A stretch of DNA of 64,000 bases from Trichomonas tenax (Eukaryota > Parabasalia > Trichomonadida > Trichomonadidae), in NCBI GenBank assembly GCA_023091735.1, contig JALKBU010000181.1, positions 1 to 64,000 on the forward strand. Reading direction: 5' to 3'. Positions 1-10,905 of the stretch are shown piece by piece. A program made the position numbers and the translations under genes. The notes beneath the pieces are model-generated. The model worked only from the letters and a program-made list of their open reading frames with translations. It made no database searches and had not been told where the DNA came from. Each line of letters begins with the position of its first letter. Positions within the stretch are counted from its first letter, which is position 1.

Positions 1-368
1 GCCACTTACACCACTGGATAGACAACTATCAATATGTACATGAAAGTACTTTCAAATCGAAAAAATATTGATCAGATAAAAAGTTATGAAGGTCGCGGGA
101 CTACACCGCAGAAGGAAAAATACTGCCTGTGCACAGAACACTACATTTATTAAAATGCAACACAAATATATCCGCAGTTATATTGGTGTGTGGTTCGATC
201 TAGGAGGTTGAATTATTACCTTTTTCAAGTTCAAGAAAAAAAATTATAATTATCAAAAATCGTAATTCTATTAACTGTAGATTTGGAATCAACGAAATAT
301 GATCAATAAAAAGGATTTCATTATGTAAAAGATTTCGATCATCATTTCATCTGTTTAAGAATTTTTTG
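1..368. other. Gene-free spacer at window start
   Basis: AT-rich sequence with no convincing reading frame, tRNA or repeat that I can recognise. It ends at the left boundary of the inverted-repeat element. Confidence 0.5.
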
Positions 369-1409
369 GGCTCCACTTTTTTCTCATTGACCTTTTTGAG
401 TTTTGCGATTTTTAACGAGTAAACCCCTTCCTGGACAAATCTGATGAAAAATTTACGTGCTTTTTGGGGGGTGCTGATTCTAGTGGTGCAATCTGTTTCA
501 TGATCTTAGCAAGGTATTACTTAATCATGATATCATGTGATTACAAACAGAAACCTATTACAAATCATTAATGGGCTTCTGTTATGAATCTCTTTGATGA
601 TTATAACAATACATCTCACTATTATAGCGTTCGCTCGCTTATTTTTGCTAGAGTTCCCCTAGAAAAATCAAAAAATAGAAAAGAAAAAATACGCTACGCG
701 CAGGAATCAAACGGCATTCCTTTGCCCATACATCGAGAATACCTACCCTAATGATATCTTAAATTCACGCAAAATTTGCTCATTGGTAACATTACATATC
801 AAATTTTCGACTTTACACGACAAATATCAGATAATAAGTGTCGAAAATGGTTACTTTCGTTATTTTACATGTCAAAATTCGATGAAATCTCATGGAGGCA
901 TTGAAATCCTCAACTTAAATAGACAAGCAAATGCTATTCACATACTCAGCACCCCCTGAAAAGCACCAATTTCGTATTAATATAAATGGAAATACTAAAT
1001 AAGTTAAATTATTGCTTTTTAAAAAATACAAAAACAGAGTCTCATATTCTTAAAATAATAATATATAATCACACTGTTTATGAATGTATTAATTATAATT
1101 GATTTTGTTAATATATTTATAAATTCTGCGATTTAATAAAGGCTACATCTATATTATTAACATGCAGTTATACCTACAATAGATAAGAGAAGAGCTTCCA
1201 TCATCTTCCAATACAAGATAGTGTTTGTTTAAGCAAAATCATATTGGATGAGCGGCTTGGTCTTTGTTTGCAGAGATATTATTGATACCACTGTAAACAG
1301 AACCCCAGAAGGGCACGTAAATGCTTTATCAGATCAGATCAGATCTATAGGGGGTCACTTGTTAACAATCACAAAACTCAAAAGAGTAAACGAGATAAAA
1401 ATTCAAGGA
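369..1409. mobile_element. MITE-like inverted-repeat element, copy 1
   Basis: A ~1.04-kb non-autonomous element, nearly identical along its length to 19482-20510. The left terminus begins G[G/A]CTCCACTTTTTT. An inner terminal repeat at 383-424 (TTTTGAGTTTTGCGATTTTTAACGAGT-type) reappears inverted at about 1353-1395. Possible imperfect 9-bp target duplications flank it (ATTTTTTGG at 361-369, ATTTTTTCG at 1410-1418); they differ at one base and the left one touches the boundary. No transposase is encoded. A short frame starts at the ATG at 584 (MNLFDDYNN...) but stops earlier than in copy 2, so it is probably not selected. Terminal structure and a ~9-bp duplication fit a Mutator-like (MULE) derivative, which is inference. 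Confidence 0.75.
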
Positions 1410-4400
1410 TTTTTTCGTTTTACTAAATTTGTGGCTTTGGAGATTGTTATTTAAAGATTTGTTATCTACAGTATTTTTATTTACATTTATGGTTAGAAAC
1501 TTTATTCTTGAATTTCGAAAAAATGGACAATCGTTTTTTAACGTACTTTTTCTATCGTCGCATTTTTTCACGGGAACAAAGAAAGTTACGTTTTCGCTCA
1601 CCAACAAAGACAGGGTATACAATCTTTTGCCATAGTATTCTTGCTAGCATGAACATTGCAAAAGATATGATAATTAATCCAAGAAGCTTCTTCTTTAGCA
1701 TAAAATGATCAAATTTATTAAACAATTTCAAAATGCTCGCTAAACGTGATTGTTGGTCTCAGAGATGAAGAGAAAATCATCTAATGCTTAAAAAAGAGTC
1801 TTTTAGGGTGTTACGAAATTTCATAATTTCGCCATATACGGGAAAAGTCTTTATATTCAAATATATGCATATGTAGACCGAGTGAAAGCGTTTATTGGCT
1901 TTGGATAGATTTTCTAATGCTAGTTTTCGTGATACGATTTCGTTTCCATTACCTGTAAGAAATTTCTATGAACTCTACATTTCAGTCCAACAACAACCTA
2001 AATGGAAATCATATTTGTAACATACCACTGACTTTACAGCTCACTCCGATTTATTCAAAATTAATTACGAATAAAAGTCCTTTTCCTGCTTTTTTCAATG
2101 AATACCTCACTGACTAGGATATAACTATTCAACTTTTTTTTCACTTTCCGTGTAATTTTCGAATTTTTATATCATCAAAAAATTCCAGAAATTATATTAT
2201 TTTTTTATAGCAATATATTCACAATTGAAAAATAAACCAACTATGGAAAGTTTGACAGAGCATTTATTATTCATGTCTAAACTTATCATCGAAATTCGAT
2301 ACATAAAATGAGTGCCAAATCATTTACACTAGAGATTCTTTTATACATGACTCTGATGCGCAATGAGTTGCTGTGTTATTGCAAATATTATGCCAATAAA
2401 GGCATCACTGGTTATCGAAGAATGTTGAAAGAATTGATTCCATGAAAATTTGCAATTGTTAACTATCGGAGAAGTATCTTCATTCCCTTTTCCAATATGT
2501 GTTTCTAAAAGATAAGTTCTATATTTTTGACATGGGAGTCCATAGGTATATCCATTTTAGCTGCAATCTTTTGCGTAGTAGTCATCATTTATGCCAATCC
2601 AAAGATCCTTTAATATGCCATCTATTACGTTACTGATAGGGCATCTTATGATACTTTTCATGGCTGCCTTAGATATTTGGTGTAGACATTCTGGTTTTAT
2701 CAATACATCCTATATTATTATGCTTGATTTTTTAGACTCTCATTTTTTTTTCTTCAAGCATTGTTAACTATATAAATCAAGCAAAAGAATTACTCACAAG
2801 ATGCCTGAATCATTGGATGTCAACCATCAGGAGTATAATCCTATGCAAACTCAAGAGAAACAATAGATTTCTAACATTTTTGAGATAAATGGTTTTTAAA
2901 TAAAAACAACAATTAAAATAAGCATCTACTATAAGAGCATAGCTTGTTGAAACAATGAACACGATATGAATCATTATATGTACATGGATAATTTTAAAAT
3001 AGCATGTCAAATGGATTATTTCTATAATGGCATGATTGTCATCAAAAAATATATAGAAAATTATAATACAGCAATTCAAACTCAATTATATTACACTGAA
3101 TAATCACATAAATAATTAATTCTTATTTGGAGTATAGACAATCATAATATGCATGAAGGGAAACAAACTCATAAAGTTGTCATGAAATGAATTAACGAGA
3201 TAAAATCTCGAGAAAAATAATTAGGGAAAAATTACAAAATTGTTATTGGAACACCTCCTACTAGTTCTGCAGTAAGATGCATTCCAATAAAAACGCTGTA
3301 ATTCAAATATATAAAGGGGGATAATCGATATGTCGAACTAGACAATATTGAAATTTGGACCATACTAAGCACATGTTAGATACTATTATCCTCCGGTAGT
3401 GACCGGATGTAAGTAAGTTTTTGGAATGGTCGGTAAAATAATCGCTTATTTTCGAGTAACTACAGATCTGCAGATATACAGGTGTTGAATTTGAAGAAAT
3501 ATCGTGTTCATTAATGCGATATTTCCAATGTGTCCGAAAAATAATCGATTTGAACCGAATTGGAAATATTTTTCAAGTTTTGCTTATGATTTATGGATCA
3601 CCTAAAGTCTTCTGATACAAAGTTTCGATACCATCGGTCAAGAATCGGTAAATCAATTTTTTTTGATGAAATTTCATACAGATTATATGGATTTCAAAAT
3701 GAATTTAGAGTATCCTGGCAATGCTGTAGTGGATTTATGTGTGTAAAGGGATTTATAAGAGTTAAGTTACAACAGCTGAAATTTTTTTCGTTGATCGCCT
3801 TCGTTTTCTTGGCTCAAAAAGTTTAATCTATTTTGAAACTAAATTTCAAGTATTTGGTCGGTGAATGAAACTTAGAAAGAAATGCAAAAATACCAAGGTC
3901 ATGAAACTTGCCGATATAATCAGATCGAAGCAAGAAATTGTGTTATCACCTTACTTTCGAAAATAATGAATGAATCAAAATAAAGGGATAATAATAAAGT
4001 TTTGAGGTTTGTAACTTAATAGATCGTAAAGCAGAAACCATTAAGAAACGAATTAATAAAATTCTTATATGGTATATCGTGAAGATTTCAAAAAATATTT
4101 GCATATTCTAAAAGAAGCGAGATATGATAATAATATCATATTGCGGTGGGAATAGAGACAGCGGTAAAGTCAACAGGGCCCAAAAACCAAAGCAAAAAAA
4201 GACAAAAACTAGAACAAAGTGAAATAAAAAAGTGATTTTATTACCGAATTCGCAAAAAATATGTTCTACAATAAGCCTATATTCCATATTTTAGGTAAAA
4301 ATTGATGTTTGCTTCATTGGCTCTCAAAAAATCTATAGGATTCACAAAAACAATCGGGGTAAAATTAGACTTGATTCCAAGACTACATCATATTAGTCAC

Positions 4401-4925
4401 TTTTTGTGTCAAACGTGACAAAAACACACATTGATGATTATGATTATATTCGATATGATATAGAGAAATAACATTAATTTGGAAATTGTGTTAATATCAA
4501 TTTGAATGCTATCATAGTTTTGACCAACTCTCAAAATAAATTTATATTTTACTGATTTTATAGGATTTTTGATATTTGTATAATTCGAAGCATATGAAGA
4601 ACTTATAAATTTGAAGGAATTGAGAGGCTAACAAAATTATAATCGAGTTTATTCGCTTTATAATTGGAAATTATATCTAACTATTTCTAAGAATTTACAA
4701 ATATAATCAAATATTGAAATATTTAAATAGTTTACAAATATTCCAATAAAACTTTTATTGAAAAAACGGGATATTATTGGATAAGATATTAAATCTAATT
4801 GAAATTATATCGTTTGACGATAATCAATTTTGAGAGATAGTGTAAATATTTGCCCTTTTAATGGCCTGCTCACTGAAATTTTGAGACAGCAAAGAATAAT
4901 TTAAAAGCTTGGCCATTATTTTTTA
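1410..4925. other. 3.5-kb spacer without a supported gene
   Basis: AT-rich, with short reading frames on both strands that lack good starts or protein-like composition. A short stretch at 2530-2613 reads as a hydrophobic, membrane-segment-like peptide ending in TAA and could be the last trace of a membrane-protein gene, but a stop lies just upstream. A weak TCA/CCA initiator-like site (CCATTATTT, about 4913-4921) lies before eIF5A. Confidence 0.5.
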
Positions 4926-5429
4926 ATGTCTTCTGCTGAGGAAGAGATTCATCATGATTTAGAAATCCAGGAAGTCGATGCTGGCTCCCAGGAAAAGGCT
5001 ACAATCCCAGTTAACAAGCTCAAGAAGGGTGGCTACGTTCTTATCGATGGTCGTCCATGCCGCGTTGTCGATATCACAAAGTCCAAGACAGGCAAGCACG
5101 GACACGCTAAGGCTGGTATCGCCGGCACAGATCTCTTCACAGGCCGCCGTTACGAAGCACACCTTCCAACATCCCACGAAATTGAAGTTCCATTCGTCGA
5201 CCGCTCTGATTATGGTCTCATCAACATCGAAGACAACCACACACAGCTCCTTACACTCGACGGCACACTTCGTGAGGATGTTGACCTTCCACCAGAGGGC
5301 AACGAAGTCCGCCAGCGCGTTATTGATCTCTTCAACGAGTGCGCTAACACAAACGATCAGGTTGTTGTTACAGTTCTCTCCTCCAACGGCGAATCCCTCA
5401 TCGTTGACTGCAAGAAGTCCACAAACTAA
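4926..5429 (+). CDS. Eukaryotic translation initiation factor 5A (eIF5A)
   Basis: Cytosolic factor that binds the ribosomal E site and helps elongation through difficult peptide bonds, and termination. At 167 aa it is of usual family size. The N-terminal SH3-like barrel carries the hypusination loop SKTGKHGHAK; the lysine modified by deoxyhypusine synthase and hydroxylase should be K57. The C-terminal OB-fold runs from about residue 90 to the end. An acidic N-terminus precedes the barrel, as in other eukaryotes. The coding region uses many C-ending codons, typical of strongly expressed genes here. The stop codon is part of TAAA, a trichomonad polyadenylation-like signal. The start is the first ATG, directly after an A/T-rich short leader. 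Long frames on the opposite strand and in +3 are shadows of the codon bias. Confidence 0.97.
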   Translation: MSSAEEEIHHDLEIQEVDAGSQEKATIPVNKLKKGGYVLIDGRPCRVVDITKSKTGKHGHAKAGIAGTDLFTGRRYEAHLPTSHEIEVPFVDRSDYGLINIEDNHTQLLTLDGTLREDVDLPPEGNEVRQRVIDLFNECANTNDQVVVTVLSSNGESLIVDCKKSTN

Positions 5430-6063
5430 AGACTTTAGATATGATACTCTCATATTATTATATAATAACTTAATCCCTTTTTTCCTATCATACTAATGGT
5501 TAACTAAAGTCAGTTCACAATTGGCAAATTATATTAATTTTCCTTCCACTCATCTTTATTCGATAAGATTCACATCACTCACCTCCTTCTCATTCCAAAC
5601 GCTCTATCCAAGCTTATCAATTTAATAACCTTGTCGAATATATCAAATTATAAGCCAAAAATTACAATTCTCTTCAAGATATTTTAATTGCTTAATACCT
5701 ATCGAAATTTAATCTCATTTTTCGACTACATGGTCAATGATTCCATATTTAATATTATAAGAGTACACATATTTTATTACTACATACAATTACTCCTTTT
5801 CATGAGTTTGTTAACAGCAAACGATGAAAGACTAATCAATGTCTTTATTTGAATGGATCATGTTCATATAGGTTTAGTGAAAGCTGAATATCATAAAGTA
5901 GATTTGATTTAGTCTATAGTATAATCTTATGTAACATTATCTTAATTATGATGCTTCTTTACTTGTTTTTGATGATATTTTCCAAATATTTAGGCATGAG
6001 ATAATAAGGTTATTTAACCCCTGTTTTATTTTTATAAGTCCTGGATTAAAGAAAATAGTTCTG
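5430..6063. other. Spacer
   Basis: AT-rich 0.63-kb spacer. Nothing gene-like seen apart from the 3' end of eIF5A at one side and the promoter of the small gene at 6077 on the other. Confidence 0.5.
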
Positions 6064-6071
6064 TCACTTTT
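6064..6071 (+). promoter_or_regulatory. Initiator-like motif (Inr)
   Basis: TCACTTTT matches the trichomonad initiator TCA(+1)Y(T/A) and lies 5 bases before the ATG at 6077, the usual very short leader. It is the main support that the small downstream frame is a real gene. Confidence 0.7.
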
Positions 6072-6076
6072 TATTA

Positions 6077-6280
6077 ATGTCTCTTTTAGGCAAAGAGTTT
6101 GTTACAGAGTTCGGCGAGTTCATCACATTCACGTCCGAAGATCACGGAAACGTAGAGTACAACGAACCTTTCAAGGAATTTCTTTCTTTAAACGAGTTTC
6201 CAATCCAAGAAACAAGAAATTACAAACAAATCGTGGATTCTGCTAATAACATGAAATCGGAGCCACCACAGCAACAATAA
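6077..6280 (+). CDS. Small protein of unknown function (67 aa)
   Basis: I do not recognise this protein. It begins MSLLGKEFVTEFGEF, has mixed charged and aromatic content without a membrane segment, and ends in a Pro/Gln-rich tail (SEPPQQQ). Support for its reality: a near-perfect initiator TCACTTTT just upstream, an ATG directly following, balanced amino-acid composition unlike random AT-rich frames, and a TAAAT context at the stop that provides a TAAA polyadenylation-like motif. It lies between eIF5A and the phosphatase, same strand, with about 300 bases to the latter. It would be missed by annotation with a 100-aa cut-off. Confidence 0.65.
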   Translation: MSLLGKEFVTEFGEFITFTSEDHGNVEYNEPFKEFLSLNEFPIQETRNYKQIVDSANNMKSEPPQQQ

Positions 6281-6585
6281 ATTTATATTATTGTACGGAG
6301 AAAACTAATTATTATCACTTTTTCATTAATTTAATCAAAAGGCTTTCAATATTATTTGTTTGTTTCACTTTAGAAAGTAGAGATGGAACTGTATTCTTAT
6401 CATTTTCCTTTGTTTAAGAATTTTATAAAAATGTATTTTTATTATTTTGTCATACTTAAGCTGTGCCATCTCTGGAACGATGTAATTTGATATTTAAGGT
6501 CAAAAATCATTAGGAGTAACTTATTTGTGCACGTTTTTAATTTTTTTGCAATAAAAGTGACATCAATTTTGTAAGGATTTTTCTT
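6281..6585 (+). promoter_or_regulatory. Spacer with phosphatase promoter
   Basis: About 300 bases of AT-rich spacer. TCAATTTT at 6563-6570, 15 bases before the phosphatase ATG, is an acceptable initiator-like match (A instead of Y at +2). No other element recognised. Confidence 0.4.
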
Positions 6586-7518
6586 ATGGATTTAGATATA
6601 GACGCCGTCATCCAGTCGATAAGACAGGGCAACCAAGTGCAAGAGCAAGAGGTTGTCGCAATCATGACGAAACTTCAGGAAGTGTTATTCAACGAGAGCA
6701 ATGTTTTAGAGTTATCATCACCAATTATTATTTGCGGAGATATCCACGGCCAGCTTTACGATTTATTCCAGCTTTTCGATACAGTAGTCCCAAAGGGAAT
6801 TGGTTCAACGAAATTTTTATTTATGGGAGATTACGTCGATAGAGGACGTTTTTCAATGGAAACATTCGCATATCTCGCTGCTCTCAAGCTAAAATACCCA
6901 AAGCAATTCTTTTTACTTCGCGGAAACCATGAATGTCGACAAGTTAATCAAGCATACGGATTTTACGCAGAAACACTACAGAATTACGGTCACTCTGGTA
7001 TATGGTCATTGTGTAATGAAATATTTGATTTGCTTCCAATGGCAGCTTTGATTGATAACAGAGTTTTCAGTGTTCACGGAGGTTTGTCGCCTAAGGTCAC
7101 ACTGATGGAAACAATCGATTTGATGGATAGACAGGATGAATTGCCATCTAGTGGCGCATTGTGTGATTTATGCTGGAGTGATCCAGATAACGATATAGAG
7201 AACTGGAGAGAAAACGAAAGAGGTGCTGGTTGGATATTTGGAGCTAGACAAGTCCAAGAATTTTGCCATAATAATAAGATAGATTTGATTACACGCTCTC
7301 ATCAGCTCGCTGCCAATGGCTATCAGTGGTACTTTGAAGAGCACTTGATTACTGTTTGGTCAGCACCAAATTACATGTATCGTGCGGGAAATAAGGCAAC
7401 AGTGCTTAAATACGATCGAAGTGCGCCGAAGGAGTTTAGTCTGATATTCTTTGACGCATGCCCTAATGATAAAAGGAAGATCCCAGAGGATATTACTGTA
7501 TCTCAATATTTCTTATAA
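6586..7518 (+). CDS. PP2A/PP4/PP6-type Ser/Thr protein phosphatase catalytic subunit
   Basis: Metal-dependent phosphoprotein phosphatase (PPP family), 310 aa, the usual catalytic-subunit length. All metal-binding and catalytic motifs are intact: GDIHG (51-55; D52, H54), GDYVDRG (81-87; D82), RGNHE (112-116; N114, H115), VHGG (H164) and SHQ (H239). SAPNY follows near residue 275. The C-terminus is YFL, the conserved tail of the PP2A/PP4/PP6 branch, where the terminal Leu is carboxymethylated and the Tyr phosphorylated in relatives. Sequence around residues 190-220 (LCWSDPDND, RGAGWIFGA) resembles PP6 and PP4 more than PP2A itself. Oddities are SAPNYMYR where relatives usually have NYCYR, and ITRSHQL in place of CRAHQL. 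It probably needs regulatory subunits for targeting. TAATAAA follows the frame. Confidence 0.93.
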   Translation: MDLDIDAVIQSIRQGNQVQEQEVVAIMTKLQEVLFNESNVLELSSPIIICGDIHGQLYDLFQLFDTVVPKGIGSTKFLFMGDYVDRGRFSMETFAYLAALKLKYPKQFFLLRGNHECRQVNQAYGFYAETLQNYGHSGIWSLCNEIFDLLPMAALIDNRVFSVHGGLSPKVTLMETIDLMDRQDELPSSGALCDLCWSDPDNDIENWRENERGAGWIFGARQVQEFCHNNKIDLITRSHQLAANGYQWYFEEHLITVWSAPNYMYRAGNKATVLKYDRSAPKEFSLIFFDACPNDKRKIPEDITVSQYFL

Positions 7519-8095
7519 TAAACTCTATGTCATTTACTGCTAACTTCAATTACAACTGTTTCGTCTTTAGATATTTGCAATATGATTGTAATCAACAAAA
7601 TAGATTTGATATCTATGTAAACTATTATATTCATTCTTCATGAGTACAATCAATATATAGAGTAACTTAAATTATTGCTATATTTAAAAAATTTATGCTT
7701 CAATACTTAAAAACTATCAAGATATATCTGTTTTAAAATTAAGCTCTCCAAATCTTCATAACAATCAGGGGTTTAATATTGAATTGATTTTTATGAGGAA
7801 CCAACATGTTAAAATCATATGTTATCATTAAAGATATAATTTTGAATATATAAAATGTAGTAATGAAAGGGTGGTAATATATTTATATGTATAAAAATAG
7901 AATTTATGATGATTGGTTAAGATATATTTGTATGTTGTCGGTGAATATCATAATAATAGAGATGATCAATGCAAATCTTGCGATAAACGGTTCCAATATG
8001 CTATATAGAAGCCAAAAACCTGGTCAAAATCGATTTTGTCCAATGGAGCCCAGATGTAAAGTATTGAAATAACCGCCAAAAACCGGTTTGGTCGA
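7519..8095. other. Spacer upstream of RPS9
   Basis: AT-rich spacer. Its last ~80 bases are more GC-rich and contain two related blocks, AAAAACCTGGTC (about 8015-8026) and AAAAACCGGTTTGGTC (about 8079-8094). These may be upstream promoter elements of the ribosomal gene. A 61-aa frame at 7887-8072 looks random. Confidence 0.4.
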
Positions 8096-8100
8096 CCTTT
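8096..8100 (+). promoter_or_regulatory. CCTTT start-site motif of RPS9
   Basis: CCTTT lies 4 bases before the ATG at 8105. In Trichomonas a CCTTT element (M5) overlaps the start site at genes without the TCA-type initiator. No TCAYTW motif is present here, so this is the likely start-site element. Confidence 0.5.
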
Positions 8101-8104
8101 CCAT

Positions 8105-8665
8105 ATGTCGAGCAGAAACTTCTCTCGTACCTTCAAGAAGCCAATGCGTCCTTACGAGAAGGAGCGCATGCACAAGGAGCTTCAGGTCGTTGGTGAATAC
8201 GGCCTTAAGAACAAGCGTGAAATCTGGCGTGTTTCCTACACACTTTCCAAGATCCGCCACGCCGCTCGTGAACTTCTCACACTCCCAGAGAATGACACAA
8301 AGCGTATCTTCGAGGGTACTGCTCTCCTTCGCCGCCTCACAAAGCTCGGCGTTCTCGATGAAACAAAGCAGAAGCTCGATTATGTCCTTTCTCTTACAGT
8401 CAACGATCTTATGGATCGCCGTCTCCAGACACAGGTTCACAAGCGTGCGCTCGCCAACTCTGTTCACCACGCTCGCTCTCTCGTTTTCCAGCGCCATATT
8501 GCTGTCGAGAACCAGCTCGTCAACCAGCCAGCTTTCCTCGTCTGGAAGGACTCTGAGAAGAACATCCGCTATGCTGAGACATCTGTCATGACAACAGAGA
8601 AGGCCGGCCGTAAGAAGCGCATGAAGTTACATTCTCAGAACAAGAAGGCTGATGAAGAATTTTGA
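8105..8665 (+). CDS. 40S ribosomal protein S9 (uS4)
   Basis: Primary-binding protein of the small ribosomal subunit that sits on 18S rRNA near the decoding centre and mRNA entry channel. At 186 aa it is close to the usual 190-195. The N-terminus (SRNFSRTFKKPMRPYEKERM) and the following ELQVVGEYGLKNKREIWRV block are the family signature. The S4 RNA-binding region runs through RRLQTQVHKRALANSVHHARSLV-type sequence at about 105-130. The C-terminus is basic and ends in an acidic DEEF tail. C-ending codon bias matches eIF5A. The stop is followed by GTAAAG, giving a TAAA motif one base after TGA. The start is the first ATG after a four-base leader. Confidence 0.96.
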   Translation: MSSRNFSRTFKKPMRPYEKERMHKELQVVGEYGLKNKREIWRVSYTLSKIRHAARELLTLPENDTKRIFEGTALLRRLTKLGVLDETKQKLDYVLSLTVNDLMDRRLQTQVHKRALANSVHHARSLVFQRHIAVENQLVNQPAFLVWKDSEKNIRYAETSVMTTEKAGRKKRMKLHSQNKKADEEF

Positions 8666-9701
8666 GTAAAGCCTTTTATTTACGATTTCTAATAAATTAA
8701 ATTACCGATAAATTATTAAATATCGAAAATCAAAATCATCAAAAATTTGAAATCTGAGCAAACCAAAATTTTTGACTTCCCCAAACATCATATTTTTTAC
8801 ATGGCTTTTCTCTGCAAAAAGAAAAATATTTTCAAATATAATTCTATCTTGAACGCTACAAATGAGTACATAAAGAGTATTTTATGTCTCCTGTTGATTC
8901 CTATCTTTCCTTTTGAATAAAGTAGCAAAATTGTGTTATGACAAAAATGACATGTAAAGTGTCAGAAGTACAGTGGCTTGAAAAACTCGTCAAACGTCTT
9001 CTATTGTAAACTATAGAATATATTGCCGTTTAAAATTACCATTGGATCTAAGCATCTAAAGATAGCTTTCCTGCTGGAAATATACTCGTTGGCATTGCGT
9101 TCCACAATACTAAAACGATCTGTGCAAGGTTAGGAATCGTTGTGATGCTTTATATTCAACTTCAAAAAGAAAAATATTTTCCCATGCGCAAATTTGTATT
9201 GTATTTCCATATAAATCCCACGGAAATACACTGTATAGCTCAAGAAATACTCAATCATTACAGAATTAGTGCTTTTATTGCATTATGTTATGTAAAATAA
9301 ATTTTTTCACCACAGTGTAATGAATAATAGGATTTTACGAGCATAGCAAGGAAGTGCATAACCTACAGTAGATAACTGATCCATTATTGTTGCCAAATGA
9401 TAAGTTTTTGGAACATAATATTTGATGACACACAAATTAGCACGAAACGGAGTAAAACAATAATGTAGTTAGTTGCAAGTAACCATTAGATAGTTAAAAA
9501 TACAAATAAAAGAAAAAGTAGATGAGTATCAAATAAAATATTTTAGTATTATTTTACTTAATTTCACTCTTATGGTTCCCTCCATTCCGAAGCAAGTCTT
9601 GCATTGCGATTTTATTGCGTAAAAAAGCAGTTAGAGAGGTATTTCTTGGGACTGTAGATTTTGGCGGATTTGTAAACTATTGAATTAAAATCTTTAAAAA
9701 A
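8666..9701. other. Spacer
   Basis: About 1 kb of AT-rich DNA with no supported gene. It contains one copy of the recurrent spacer motif (ATGACATGTAAAG, about 8949-8961). Confidence 0.5.
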
Positions 9702-10213
9702 ATGTTTTTGTGCTTTCTCCTCACGTACGGTGATGTCAACATCACTCAGTATGGATTCCAAGAGGTTAATGAGTTCTTTACCGGAGCATTAGAGTTCAAA
9801 CTACCCCAAGAACCAGATTTTTTCAATGCTGTTGTTATTTCAAGAAGTCAGGAAATTTCAAGCCCATACAAACAAGTGCATAAAGATCCAAAACGGATTA
9901 CTTTTGAATCAACTCTTCTAACAATGATCTCGCAACGGCAGTTGTCGGTAAAACCAAGATCGATATCCTTGGAACTACTTCAATTCGTGCAATCTTGTTC
10001 AATGAATTAGGAAATATTACATTTTCTTCAAAAAGTTTTATTCCCAGTACGATTCAATTTGTTGTATTTAACAAAAAGTATTCATGTACTGATTTTGTTA
10101 TAGCTCATCAAGTGAATGCATCGTATTCACTTCCAAATGGTCATTGTTTATTTATTCCTTCACAAAATGAAAAATATACTGTTGATATTAACATGATTGC
10201 TTGCACTTATTAA
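9702..10213 (+). pseudogene. Frameshifted gene remnant, possible secreted or surface protein
   Basis: Two adjoining frames appear to be one broken gene. The first begins MFLCFLLTYGDVNITQYGF, which could be a short signal peptide, and reads sensibly to about 9905-9920. From there protein-like sequence continues in another frame (NSSNNDLATAVVGKTKID..., ILFNELGNITFSS...) to the stop at 10211-10213, with an ordinary TTG codon at 9995 rather than a true start. A single small indel near 9910 would explain this. Composition (Asn, Ser, Thr, aromatic, beta-strand-like alternation) resembles the ectodomain of trichomonad surface or secreted proteins, but I recognise no domain. No good initiator precedes the ATG. 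Could also be two chance frames. Confidence 0.5.
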
Positions 10214-10905
10214 AGCATCTATTATAGGTATATCTAAAGTAACAAGCACACATTCTTACCATCCTTAATCAATGAAATATTTTTCTATCGAATTAAACTG
10301 AGGAACTACAAACCATGGCAAAACTGGGTATATAAAAAAGTTTGTATCACATGATAAAAGATACAGATAACGAATGAATCTTTGTTGATAACTATTCAGC
10401 AAATCATACCCTACGATTTATAATGAGCTTTTATCAGTCTAATTAATTTTTGTCGCAACATCTTTCAACAAAAAAAAGCAATGGGCTATTATACTGATAA
10501 GCTATTGTCCATTATTTGATTCAAAGCGAACTACAATAGAAAATAATAGTGGAACAAATTGCAATGAACAAATCATGGAAATATTTTTCTGTCTTGCCAG
10601 AAAGATGCTTTTCAGTTCAAAATAAATGTAAATTAACCGCCAATGCCGTGTCTAACGGATCATCTGGAATAGCGCGATTATTTCATCTCCTAAAACGATG
10701 AGTCTTGAATCGAGACACTCAATTTCATATTCTTATTGTTAGAAACAATAAAATTAACGAAATCAAAAGTGACACTCTTTTCATTTGAAATCATATAGTT
10801 GTCGCATAATTAGTGTGTTGTGTGCTGAAGTGCAATTTTGCTGAAATAATCTCATCGATATTACATGAGAATCGGATCACAAAAATTTATATAAAAAAAT
10901 GGCCG
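10214..10905. other. Spacer between two gene remnants
   Basis: AT-rich; no supported frame. It may contain more eroded coding sequence from the neighbouring remnants, but nothing can be read with confidence. Confidence 0.4.

Noticed and set aside
1..200. GTGGTTCGATCTAGG as a possible tRNA T-loop
   Set aside because: No acceptor, D or anticodon stems can be built around it.
1248..1708. Short frames around the right end of the first mobile element
   Set aside because: Partly inside the element and not conserved in the second copy.
2530..2613. Hydrophobic TM-like peptide ending in TAA
   Set aside because: Too short, a stop lies just upstream and no neighbouring coding sequence could be read; may be a relic but not supportable.
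2810..3085. 91-aa minus-strand frame
   Set aside because: Ile/Phe/Cys-rich composition typical of random AT-rich DNA, no initiator.
3593..3826. 77-aa plus-strand frame
   Set aside because: No initiator-like site and no protein-like pattern.
4959..5496. Frames overlapping eIF5A on both strands
   Set aside because: Shadows of the eIF5A codon usage; no initiator and no recognisable protein.
8024..8591. Frames overlapping RPS9
   Set aside because: Shadows of a clear ribosomal protein gene.
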